Assembly: GCA_963070105.1 (NCBI GenBank)
Contig: OY718803.1
Span: 1,265,501 to 1,329,500, forward strand
Length of the DNA stretch: 64,000 nt
From: Litomosoides sigmodontis
Taxonomy: Eukaryota; Nematoda; Chromadorea; Rhabditida; Onchocercidae
Direction of reading: 5' to 3'
The translations under genes and the position numbers were made by a program. The notes under the pieces are model-generated. The model saw only the letters and a list, made by a program, of their open reading frames with translations, searched no databases and was not told the origin of the DNA. Numbering within the stretch: position 1 is the stretch's first letter; every line of letters starts with the position of its first letter. Shown here in pieces: positions 49,536-64,000 of this stretch.

Positions 49536-51482
49536 GATCGCTTGGTACATTACTTGATTTTGTACAAAAAAAAAATACAAATCCGGTCTTTTCATCATTC
49601 TGCGTGGCAATTATTTCACACTCGAAAAATGGAAAATCCACCAAATTTGTCACCTTTTTCATCTTTTTTTAAAAAATCGAATAAAATTTCTTTTGAAATG
49701 AGCATTTACAGTTAATCAAAAATCTTGGTTAACTAAAAAATTTGCATTTACAGCGAAGCCATAGTAGTAAATTAAAAAATTTTGCAACTGGAACGGTTAA
49801 CGTTTCCGGTTTAATTAATTAAAAAATTAATGCTCTGCTCAGTTCGTTCTTAATTTCCTTTCCGCAATGCATTTTCCTCACAATTACTGGAAAAGTTTTA
49901 CAAAATAATCAGCAATTTACAAAAGCTTCCATACTACCTTAATTAAGTAATTAATTCTTTTCCGCTCGATTCGTCCTCAATGTTTACAAAGTATTTTCAA
50001 CGTAAGCGCAGCAAAAATTTTGCGAAATAACTTGAAATTATTTATTTCAACGCAACAAACCATATTTAAATTGGAATATTGAAAGAAATATACGAATAAA
50101 ATCGTATCATTTTCCTCGTATAAAAGAAAAATTTTAGCTATTTCAAATAATTTTTGAATGATTTGAAAAGTTAAAACTTAAATACTTATAACCGAATTTA
50201 TTCGAATCTTCGCCCGTATACGTTCATATAAACATATTTTAAATTAAAAAAAAAGGAACTACAAGGAAAATTAATAATGAATTCAATCAATCGTTTAACA
50301 ATTGAATAAAATGCATTTCCAGTTCCACCTTTTTCCAGTTTTACTGTTTTTTGGTTTTACCTGAAACATAAAAAATCATGTATAATATTTAATTTTATGC
50401 AACAAATGAGAACTTGGAAAAGGTACACTAAGGATACTTATTTTGTTGTAAATTTTATGATTTCTGGCACATTTATAATCTGCTGCAATTTAGTTCAGCA
50501 AAATTAAAAACTTACAAAAAATTCCGGAAGTTAATTAACCGCAGTTAATTTGAAAAAAAAGGAGATTAATGGATCAATTGAAAGTGCTATCGAAGTTATT
50601 TTCGGCACAATGTTAAATCCGTCAGCTTCATATATTTTACAACAAAAAAAAACGGTATTATAATTTCGTCCGCTCAATTAAATTAATTTGCTAATTAATT
50701 AGAAGCTAATCTGACATGTAAAATAGGTAAATTTTTTTTCTTCAAAATAGTGTTTGCTAAAATTATTCGATAACAATTCTAAAGCCATTTTTGTCCTTTT
50801 TTTTTGATTTCGGAAAATGAAATTTCTTCAAATTCCCAAATTGTTCACTGTTTTCCTCAAAGCATAATGCTATCGTTGACGATAAGATGTTTGTTCTCTC
50901 ATGAAGAAAGTTGCTGAAATTAATTTGAAATTTTAGGCGAAGAAAAAGATGAACGACAAAGACCATCACCACATTGTCACCAAATTGAGTTGATCGTTTA
51001 ATTTATCATTATCATTTGCATGCTAAGAGAATTTAATCTTTGATCTTGTAATTTAATCTTTCATTTAATCTTGCACATTTCGATGTGAAAAATGTAATAG
51101 CATTTAAGCTATCAGTGAAGTGGTAAATTGGCCTTTTCATTTTTTGCTTAATTTCATTCCATATGCAATTAAAAAATTTCATTTTACATGCAATTAACAT
51201 CACATGGGGCGTTTAAATCAGTCAGTCGAACAAAAAAAAAAGCAAACGAAAAAGGAGACACTGAAGCATGTCGAATTTAATGTGAAATTTTAGAAAGAAG
51301 TGTCAAACAGTATTGGTTATTGGGAAAAGATGAAAATACAACAGGTCTCACCGTAAAGATAGAATGAAATGAAATTTAATTAAATACAAATTACTTCAAT
51401 TTAATGCATCCAATTAGAATTTAATAATCAAATGCTAAATCAATGATATAATATCATTTCAGCAATTTTTTCTATCTTACAT

Positions 51483-51553
51483 ACACGAACATACATACGC
51501 ACACACGCACGCGTGCACGCACACATACGCGTAAGCACATGTAAACGCACGTG
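51483..51553. repeat. Alternating CA/CG/TG tract with Z-DNA potential
   Basis: ACACACGCACGCGTGCACGC at its core is strictly alternating and includes the palindromes ACGCGT and GTGCAC. It is among the most CG-dense sites in the window. Confidence 0.75.
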
Positions 51554-51742
51554 CACACTAATTGGCTAATAATTCTCAACAAAAAAAAAAACTGGATAAA
51601 TTTGTTTGAATAGTTTTTTTTTACCGGCTTAATTAATTAATTTCAGTTGATCGAATTACAAGTTTTTTCATGACAAAAGGAAGAGTGAGAGCGAGAAAGA
51701 GTTTTAATCGGAAGAAATTTATTGAAAATTATCAAACAACAA

Positions 51743-52686
51743 TCAATATCGTAAATTCTTAGCAATTTTAAGTATTGCATTCCGATGTGCCACATCAGTG
51801 ATACCAATATCAATGAGATCATTGTTTGTTAATGCTAAAAACGTTCCTTTATCAACTTCCTCACTTTTTAGCAAATTAACATATTTACCAAGGTTTGCTT
51901 CATTTAGCTTCTCCCATATCAAATCTGTAAATGAAATAAATTTTAATTGACGAAAAAAAAATGCGGTATTCCATAGCCGTACTTTGATAATGCTAATAAA
52001 AACAAAAAAGCTCGCTTGCAACAGTTGCTTCACTCACATCAAGCATTTCAAAAAAAATCATGAAATAAATTTTAAAAAAAATTTATTTTAATCTTGAAAT
52101 AACATGTGAAGAAAGTAAAGAGATATGTTTACCGTTATAAAAGAAAAATAATAGATTTATATAGATACATATGGTTTGAATTTTAAACAAAATTGAGGTA
52201 TCTTGAGTTAAAAATTGTAACTATTAATTAACTTTTAGAAAATTAATTAAAATTTCTTTACCCTCTGTAATCTTTTGTCTTCTTCGTTCATGATATGCAT
52301 TATCATAGGTAGCAGCTTTTGCTGCGGATGTACTGCTTAACTTACGTTTCATCCTATCCGTACGATTGTGATTGTTGAAAGAAAACCGCCAAACAAGCTC
52401 ATCAAGCGTTGGTGTTGAAGCACTTCTATGATTGTTATAATACTGATTAAAATTGAAATCATATTGAAATCTTTTATAAAAATAAATTAAAATTAACTGT
52501 CACTATTTGAAGTTAGAAATGATGATTAGTGAATAATGCTTAAAAAAAATTAAGTAATGTATTATACATCAACTAAGAGTTAAGCTACTTTAAAATGCAT
52601 TTTTAATAATTTACTTTTTTAAACGTTCGCCATCTTTGTCTGAAAAAATATACTGATTTAAGGATGAACGTGATGGTGAATTATGG

Positions 52687-52718
<32 letters not shown>

Positions 52719-55700
52719 ATCATCATCATCATCATCATCATCACCATCATCATCATCATTATTTTCACCAACAGCCACATCGTCAAGCTTAATCGTTTCA
52801 CGTGATCGACTACACAATCGTGGAATGGTACCCAACGTATGCGTTGAACAAAGTCCCAGTGATGCATAACGACGCGGAAGCATTGATGTTGAACGATCTG
52901 AAATTCATAATGTAATTGTTTTCAAACAAAAAAAAAAATCAAAAATTTAGTCTTTTACTTACTTCGATAATTTGATAGACTGCTTCATTAAGTCTTCCAG
53001 TCGGTAACAAATTTCACCAATTAATTTCTATCATAGTAATTTACTGAACCTGAAGCTGACGTTGAGGTGCTAATTTCTCGGCTATCATTATCGTCATATC
53101 GATGTCGTGCTCGGCTAACATTTAAAAATGCCTTGCTAGAATTTCTCTTCAAAAAACGACATTCCTAAAAATTATAAAACTCTCAATAACTTCGTCCACT
53201 CATCCTAATTTCATTTTGAAAATTAATTGCTAATATCATTTTAGTAATTTGCACTAAAAAATGTGTGTAATGTGTGCTTTCTTCTCTCCACTTTCTTACT
53301 TAAATGTGTAAATTAGGCGAACAAAATGAAAGAAATTTCAAAACGAATTTCTCCTCATTTTCTCACATAATATAAGTAAGCATTCCATTGAGCAATTGAT
53401 AAAAAATTTCGCCGATGCTTTCGATTGATTGCTGTAGCGGTGTAAATTGAATTATCCAACGATAAATCATACTTAATCGAATTACTCTTTTCTAGCTCAT
53501 GTTTGTTTACAGCAAATACTACCGGTAAATTAAGAATTCCCTGATTAGCACAATTCTGAAATGTAAATAATACAATCACAATTATTATTTGTGCATAAAT
53601 CTCAAAAAAAAAAAAAAATTACTAGCAACAACTGTGTCTCTTCAAACAAATGTTGAAATTGTGGAATCATTTGGAGATACAATTGATAAAGTAAAGGTAT
53701 AGAATTAATTTACTCAATTACACGAATTGACTGATTGAGCTGATTAAAAATTAACCATACTTCAGCAACAAATCGTGCAATTTCAATGTAGCGATGTAAA
53801 TTATCGCATTTTCCAGCTTTTTCATTTCCAATTGATTTCAGAATATCATCGGCCAAAATGAATTCGTCATCATCATGCTGATGAATTTCTACCAATTTGT
53901 ACAAATGCGCTCTACTAAAGTTTAACTTTTCTCGGTTAGATGTGCAATTTGTGCCATTGTTACCAATACCAACATGACTAGATAGTTTGTTTAGCTAAAA
54001 CAATTATGAATAATAATTTCATTTGTCAATTTAATCAATTTAATTTGTCTCTTTTTTTTCGACAATTATCAATTTGCAATTGCCGAATGAAATTATGAGC
54101 AGAAATTTATTGTACGAAAATGTAATATTTTATTACACTTTATTTACTCAATATCAAACGCTAAATGAATTCCTCGATTAAAATGCAAATACAATTGACA
54201 TATGAGAATTTCCAGATCTATGACACTTCATTGTTAAATGATTTCAGGCTAAACTATTAATTGTAGTAGCTCACTTTTTTTTCCAAGAACTTAAAAACTA
54301 AAGTTCAAATTTTGATTAAAAAAAAATTAAACTTACAATTTTTGTTTTACTACTATAAATGACACGACTTAAGTGTTGATGATATTGATGGTGGGTACGT
54401 TGTGATAATGGTGGTGGTGGTGGAGTTGTACTAATATTAGTGTTAGTAGCAATAGTAGTAGTAGTAGTAGCAGTAGAATGTCCAAATCGTTGTTGTAGCA
54501 AACAAATTAAATCAGAATTTATATTACCTGAAAAATATAGGAATGACAATGACAAACGGTACTATCAAATGATATCAATTATATCAATTCATCGTCATAT
54601 CACTGATAATAACTCTGATATCACCGATAATCGTCGTCATTAATTATACCAATCATCAGTGAATTTTAAAGAGTGCATTTATTCAGTAAGTTTTAAATTT
54701 CAAAAGACAAAAAAAATCACTTTTTCTTTTATGAATGATAAATGTTTTCGCCGAATTATTGAAACGATACATTTTTCTTTTTTTTTTTGCCAGAAATTAA
54801 GCAAAAAGAAGGGAAGAATGATTGTAAAGTTAAGTGTAAAAATGCAAAAGTTACAAGTACCTATAGCAAAGGCATAATCGATTGCTGTAAAACCGTCAAC
54901 GGATATTTGCGAAATATCAGCACCAAAATTTATCAAATAATCCATAACTTCATAATTTCTAACAAAAATTATTTCCAACAATTAATTATTTCATAATTTT
55001 TTTTCAATCAATTATCAGTCTATTGAAATTACATTGCAATGAAACTCGTTTACTAATCATTTAATTCATTAATTAATTAGTATATAGGCATCTTCCTCCT
55101 CCTCCTCCTCCTCCTTCTCCTCTTCCTCTTGTCTTTAACACCCATAATATTTCAATATGACTTAATTCAACACTAAAACTTAGACTTAAATTTGAAGTTT
55201 TTTTTAAACTGAAATCCTAATTTATAAGTTCATTCCCTCTTTGCGCATTGACATTTCAATGCTGCAAAATTTTCACTTGAACATTACCACCTCTCACTAC
55301 TATCGGTAAAATTTGCAAAAACCGCACCCAATGATAGCAGCAAACATTAGCGCCGTAAGACCGGAAACACTTTCGGCAGCATTAATATCGGTAATATTTG
55401 ATTCTTGAATTATTTTTACCTGTTTCAAAAGGATTAATTTTACTCAAATAACTATCAGTTACTCATTCAGCTGATGAAATTGAATAAATGAGAAAAGAAA
55501 AGCTAAATGTTTAAAAATTTTACTTACAATATTGATACTATCAGCGAAGAGTACAGCATACATTAATGGTGTAGTATTTTCCGGAAATGGAGCATACGGT
55601 AAATGTCGATCAAGAATCATTCGAATGCCATTTTCATTGTTGTTATAAATAAGCTGTCGTAAATCTACTTCTATCGACTCCTCCTCTTTAAATAATATTC

Positions 55701-57151
55701 ATTCACATGAAACAACAACAAAAAAAAGAAGCCGCCCAAACAAACAAATAAATAGCTAAAAAATAAAGCAACAAAATGTCGGCAAATACTTTTTTTCTTC
55801 ATAATAACTTATCAAAGAGAATTAATCCATCACATTAATTAAACGTAGGAGAATTAAGCGTTAAGTGTCTTATAGAGAATTATATAAACTTATTTAGCAT
55901 AATTATGAAAAATTAAAAAAAAAAAAAAAAAAACAAAAGTAACCTTTTATGGTGGTACTACGAAGTGATGAATTTATCACAGTTAATATCTCATTTCGTT
56001 GCAGATGTTGTGCAAGCTCCATTGAGGTCATACCATTTAATGATCGAAATGTTGGATTAGCGCCAAGTTCAAGTAATGCACCAACAATTGTTGTTGCACC
56101 GCATGAGATTGCGGTTGAGAGAGCGGACAGATTTGCAAGACGTTGAATGTTACCATCCAAATATGCTCCTCTATAATTAATTTTATTCATGCATGCATGC
56201 ATGCATGCATGCAACATGCACAATTGTAGGTTTTCCATTCTGACTATTTTCATTTTTCATACCTTTGTGATAGTAATGCACATAAATGTGTATGCCGACG
56301 AAAAGCTGCAGCTATTACAGGTGTTGGACAAAGTGCTGTGCGTGATGGATTAATATTCACACGTAGGTCAAGGAGTAATTTGACAAGATCGATGTGACCA
56401 TTTCCGGCTGCTAATGTCATCGGTGATGCGCCAAGATACCTGTGAGAAATGAACAGTGCGCTAAACACATTAATTAGCTTATTAATGCTTATTACATTTT
56501 ACAACATGTCCATACAGCTGTTCGATGAGTAACTGATTGATTGCTTCTGGCACAATTTATGAGTGAAATAATTGTGAGATTGTGAAATTAATTTAGCAAA
56601 ATAATCAATTTTTTAAATGTAATTTAAAAGTAAAGTAGTAGTTTTTTTACAGAATGAAGAATGTTATACGTTAATTTTTGATAATTGGCACCACGTTGAA
56701 CCAGTATTCGAACAATATTAGCATGACCATTTTTTGCTGCATGATGAAGAGCTGTCATGCCAACCTGATTACTCTTCTCGATATCAGCACCTCGATCAAG
56801 CAAGTACTGCACCTGAAACTACCACATCGATTTAACCATAAAGGAAAAAAAGAAAGAAGAAAGTGCCTAACTGTTAGCTTCGCGAATGAATAATTTGTCA
56901 TTTTATGCAAAAATTGCAAATGTTTTGTGAACAACATCTAACTGAAAATGAGTAGGTATTTTTGGAAGAAAAAAAAAATAATTTAGACGAACAATTCCAA
57001 TATTTCCGGTTGCAGCAGCCATCTGTAATCCGGTAACATGATCATCATCAAATGTATCAACAAGGAATCCAGATTCCACAGCATGATGCACCTCTTCCAA
57101 ATTCCACGTTTCACAAGCTGCAAGAAACTGCTCGATGGTAACAGAACTCAT
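51743..57151 (-). CDS. mlt-2: Ankyrin-repeat and SAM protein, ANKS6 / MLT-2 type
   Basis: ANKS6 partners the NIMA kinase NEK8 and inversin at the cilium base; its C. elegans orthologue MLT-2 acts with NEKL kinases in moulting. Exons 5' to 3': 56993-57151, 56670-56812, 56263-56439, 55944-56170, 55528-55685, 55328-55419, 54861-54958, 54337-54527, 53761-53994, 53367-53555, 53050-53164, 52615-52897, 52262-52470, 51743-51924; in phase, 818 residues (human ANKS6 871). Ankyrin repeats span residues 1-350 (MTALHHAAKNGHANIVRIL, YLGASPMTLAAGNGHIDLVK, NYEVMDYLINFGADIS). A disordered centre contains an Asp/Ala tract (exon 52615-52897). The C-terminal SAM domain is residues 759-818 (LNEANLGKYVNLL, FLALTNNDLIDIGI). 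Order and repeat wording match ANKS6 better than ANKS3. The exon 9/10 junction is the least certain. Confidence 0.88.
56188..56212. repeat. (CATG)n self-complementary repeat in ANKS6 intron 3
   Basis: Six CATG units in a row, ended by CAACATG. Each unit is a palindrome, so the tract can fold on itself. Confidence 0.9.
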
Positions 57152-58165
57152 CCACGCTTTGAATGTTTCGTTTTTTTTGCTTTATTTTATTTATCTTTTT
57201 TTCTTAAATACAAATCATCACTGATTGTTTTTTTGATCTGAAAATTTCAAAATATGAGCTGTGCGCGGCATGCTTCATTCATAAATGATTAATTGAAATG
57301 ATAATACTGGCAGTAATTCAATTAAAATGCTAATGTTAAGGAAAGGAGTAAAATTTTACTATTTAATATGATTTTTTTTAATTAAATTTTAAAAAATCTT
57401 TTATAATGTAGATAAATTAGTAAAAAAGTTTTCTTTCTTAAATTAAAATTAAACTTATTCAATGAATATTGAAAGAAAAAAAGTAGTAAATTTAGACAGA
57501 AAAATGGTGTATCAAATGAGTAATATTGCATTACAACATAAACATGCACACACCCACGCACATAGAAAGAGAGAGAGAGAGAGAGGAAGAGAGACAGAGG
57601 GGAAAATGTTATAAAACAGGAACTGATGATTTTGTAAGGGATGGGTGACGATGGGTTGACCTAAGATGACACTAATGCAATGGTGCACATAGCCTTCCAT
57701 CCATCCATTCTCGCTGAATTCAACAAAATTACTCTTTCTCTCCCTCTCTCTCCACCTTTCTCTATTTTCCTCTCTCTCTCTCTCTCTTTGTTATTGCTCC
57801 AAAAAAAAAAAAAAAATTTACAGCACTGCGTATTTTTCATGTCATTTAATTTGCCAATGCTATAAGACATTAAATATTTAAAATTACATTTACAACGTAT
57901 GTTTATTAAATTCTATTTTTTGAAAAAAAAAAAGTGTTTCATTTCTAATACATTCATATTTATTGCATGTTTTATTCAAATTTCGTGATATGCTTTATTC
58001 AATTTCAATAATTATCGTTCGATTTCACCATAAGCTCTCAATAAATGTTGCTTTTTCATTCATTCAATCATTTCTGACATATATTTTTCAAAAAAAAAAA
58101 AAAAACTTGACCAATAAAAATTTATTGTACGTGAAGGCAAAAAAAGAAAGAGGAGGACGAGTTTT
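57152..58165 (-). other. Region between the phosphatase and ANKS6
   Basis: Both genes point leftwards, so this holds the phosphatase 3' UTR (AATAAA on the minus strand, 58121-58126, 40 bases after the stop) and the ANKS6 promoter. A GA tract (57567-57600) and a CT tract (57731-57788) form an inverted pair. No coding exon was seen. Confidence 0.7.
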
Positions 58166-61946
<3,781 letters not shown>

Positions 61947-62094
61947 TGCTTACTTACTTATCCTTTTTTTTAACCTAATTATTCGGGTTAATTTGCTCAT
62001 TTAATTATTTCAATGGTACTCGATTACTCATCCATTCACGCTTTGTTCCTTCTATTTCGTGATTTAAACTCTTTTGTTTTTCACTCTTTTTTTT

Positions 62095-62124
62095 GGGGGG
62101 AGGAGGGGGGGGGGCGGTGGGTGG
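62095..62124 (+). repeat. G-rich tract with G-quadruplex potential
   Basis: Runs of six G, ten G and further GGG/GG triplets fall within about 30 bases, the only such tract in the window, about 150 bp upstream of the phosphatase start (C-rich on its sense strand). Confidence 0.75.
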
Positions 62125-63084
62125 CAATTATTTGAAGTAAAAAAGAAATCCGTGAAGAGAGTTAAAAGATCAAAAATTCCTTGAGGTCGTTTGTTGCTAA
62201 ATTTCACTTCCACTATTACATTACATTAATTGAATGCTATTTTGTGAAATTTTAATTTTTAGATGTTACTGGTGATAATAAATCTTTTGCAATCTCATAG
62301 CAAATCTTGGTAAATGAATAGACCATTTCCGGTGTTGGGTACGGTACGGTCAGATTGATGTAGTAAGCTTGGTGGTAGACGAGGTGATGGTGCAAAGTGC
62401 TACAGACTGATCAAAGTCTCAAAAATATTACAAATATTGAAGTGGTCAATTTGTGAGAGCAACACTTATACGAACTTCTAGGTCACATCGAAATTTAATT
62501 ATTAAGTGAATTAGCTAATAAGCTTACATCTCCCATTTTCTCAGTAATTTAAGTAAGTGTAACGAAGCGATTACCAACTTTTTGCGCATCTTTTCTAACT
62601 TTTGCATTATCATTTGAGCGTTATCTTTATTTGCCATATTAATCTATCGCAGCAATAATTTAACAAAACAATGAATTCTCATCTGTGCCTCCTCTTTTAT
62701 CACATTTAAATGTTATGGTTGAAATTTGAATAAAAATTTCACCTGCACAATTATCATTTTGTATTTTGATGAGCAAAGAGCATTCGCTCACAAGCGATGA
62801 AATGAAATAAACTAACAATAGCGCAGATTTATCACTTCGATCGGCGGATGTTATCCAAGTAATTTATGATAATTAGCAGTAAGCGCAAATTTACTAAATG
62901 AATATTACTTCCACACAAGGAAGAAAATACTATACAAATAGCAAATGCAAATGACGACAGAAATTTGCTATACAACTAAGCAAATAATAATGTATTTTTC
63001 AACTACAATACGACAGTTAAATGCTTCACAAATGAATGCTGTACATGTAAGCAATAAGGATGTGATGACATACATATGTGCATA

Positions 63085-63149
63085 TATGTGTGTGCGCATG
63101 TGTCTGTGTGTGTCTGTATGTGTGTGTGTGTGTGTGTATGTGTGTGTGT

Positions 63150-63227
<78 letters not shown>

Positions 63228-63228
63228 A
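63085..63228. repeat. (TG)n microsatellite
   Basis: About 140 bases of TG with TATG interruptions in the 5' half and a pure 3' half. The Val/Cys and Thr/His open frames are artefacts. Confidence 0.97.
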
Positions 63229-64000
63229 AATCAAGCTTAATGGTAACGTTTCATATTGGTTAATTTATTATTTGACAATTTCACGGAGTATTTACGTCGT
63301 CATGGCGACACCAATAAATAATGCCATAGATATAGATATACCATAAGTATACGTATATATGTTACGTATGTGCTCGCGTGCATCTGTGTGTGTGTGTGCG
63401 TGTTGCACGTGTATGTGCGTATTGAACGGTTCAAAAGATTTAGTAAAAATATTCAAAAATATCGGTTGTTTTTCACTTTTTTTTTCAATGAAACTGAAAG
63501 TTTAATTTCTGCTATACCGAATTTTTCTCTTTTCTTTAATGTTATATATTTCTATGATTTTGCTAGTTTACTTATGCATGATAGATGTTCAAGTGTGAAA
63601 AGAGAAAGTGCCAGATGGTTTAAATTTAATAATTTCACATAAAATGAATGAAATAAAATAGCGGTTCCTAGGAAGTTTCCTAGAACACCTGTGAGAAATA
63701 ATTAATAGCTGAGCATGTATTTTATTGTCAATATATTGTCAACTTCCTATCCTACCTAATTTCCTCACCCGATAATTAATTATTAAAAGTATAAGATCGA
63801 AGATCGAAGATCGCGGAAGAAAGAATGAATGTAATTGCTAACGCTGAAAATTTAACTTTCATGCATTATTGATTGTTTGTTTGCTAAATTTTACAAGTAA
63901 AATTTTTTTAGGTTAAAAATAAGAGGATAGCGATTATTGATTTATGTACATAGAATATATGGCTAATTCAACCGGTCAAACGTTAGCGGACCGGTATTTG

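Larger units (their letters stand above)
48841..51742. other. Convergent intergenic region, ground-like gene to ANKS6
   Basis: No gene seen. It holds the poly(A) signal of the ground-like gene (49070-49075), a 25-bp minisatellite (49436-49535), an alternating CA/CG tract (51483-51553) and AATAAA for ANKS6 on the minus strand (51718-51723). Confidence 0.65.
61947..64000. other. Region upstream of the phosphatase; no gene recognised
   Basis: Holds the presumed phosphatase promoter, a G-rich tract at 62095-62124 and a long TG microsatellite. Nothing with family similarity or a consistent exon chain was seen, though extra 5' exons of the phosphatase could lie here. Confidence 0.55.

Noticed and set aside
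51743..57151. Assignment as ANKS3/MLT-3 or inversin/MLT-4
   Set aside because: Repeat wording, protein length near 820 and a C-terminal SAM domain fit ANKS6 better; inversin has no SAM domain and ANKS3 places it more centrally. A reciprocal search would settle it.
62968..63346. Poly-Thr/His and Cys/Val frames
   Set aside because: Translation of the TG microsatellite in both directions.

Overview
This window is animal nuclear DNA, almost certainly from a nematode and probably a parasitic clade III species (the clade is inference). It is very AT-rich, with GT-AG introns and short exons. Three genes have a pyrimidine-plus-CAG or TAG acceptor a few bases before the ATG, as expected for spliced-leader trans-splicing. 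One gene encodes a nematode-restricted ground-like domain. No mobile element, CRISPR array, rRNA or tRNA was recognised. Exon boundaries below were worked out by hand from splice sites and reading-frame phase, and every chain given stays open from end to end.

Layout. 1-22,124 (+): 3' part of a tensin gene (SH2 plus tensin-type PTB). It has a long N-terminal region entering from the left and a second, internal first exon at 16,992, which joins the same SH2 exon in the same phase. Its introns hold most of the repeats: a 62-bp triplication, a 92-bp duplication, a 177-180-bp minisatellite carrying CRE palindromes, and about 390 bp of ATTT. 24,284-26,917 (+): ARL13, a ciliary Arl-type GTPase. 27,475-29,349 (-): ribosomal proteins P1 and L27a. 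30,177-34,924 (+): prohibitin 1, then eIF2-alpha. 34,925-41,466: long AT-rich gap. 41,467-48,840 (+): secreted ground-like protein with a polyglutamine tract. 51,743-57,151 (-): ankyrin-repeat plus SAM protein, orthologue of ANKS6 / C. elegans MLT-2. 58,166-61,946 (-): divergent protein tyrosine phosphatase. 61,947-64,000: no gene seen; G-rich tract and TG microsatellite.

How the genes fit together. The 24-35 kb block is compact and house-keeping. From memory, the C. elegans orthologues of its five genes carry neighbouring names (Y37E3.5, .7, .8, .9 and .10), so this looks like microsynteny kept over a very long evolutionary distance. Inside it, L27a-P1 and prohibitin-eIF2-alpha form two divergent, same-strand pairs. 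In the second pair the upstream poly(A) signal lies about 11-16 bases before the trans-splice acceptor of the downstream gene, an operon-like layout. Two genes (ARL13, ANKS6) belong to families of the cilium and inversin compartment; ANKS6/MLT-2 and ground-like proteins are also tied to nematode cuticle and moulting. Tensin links integrin adhesions to actin.
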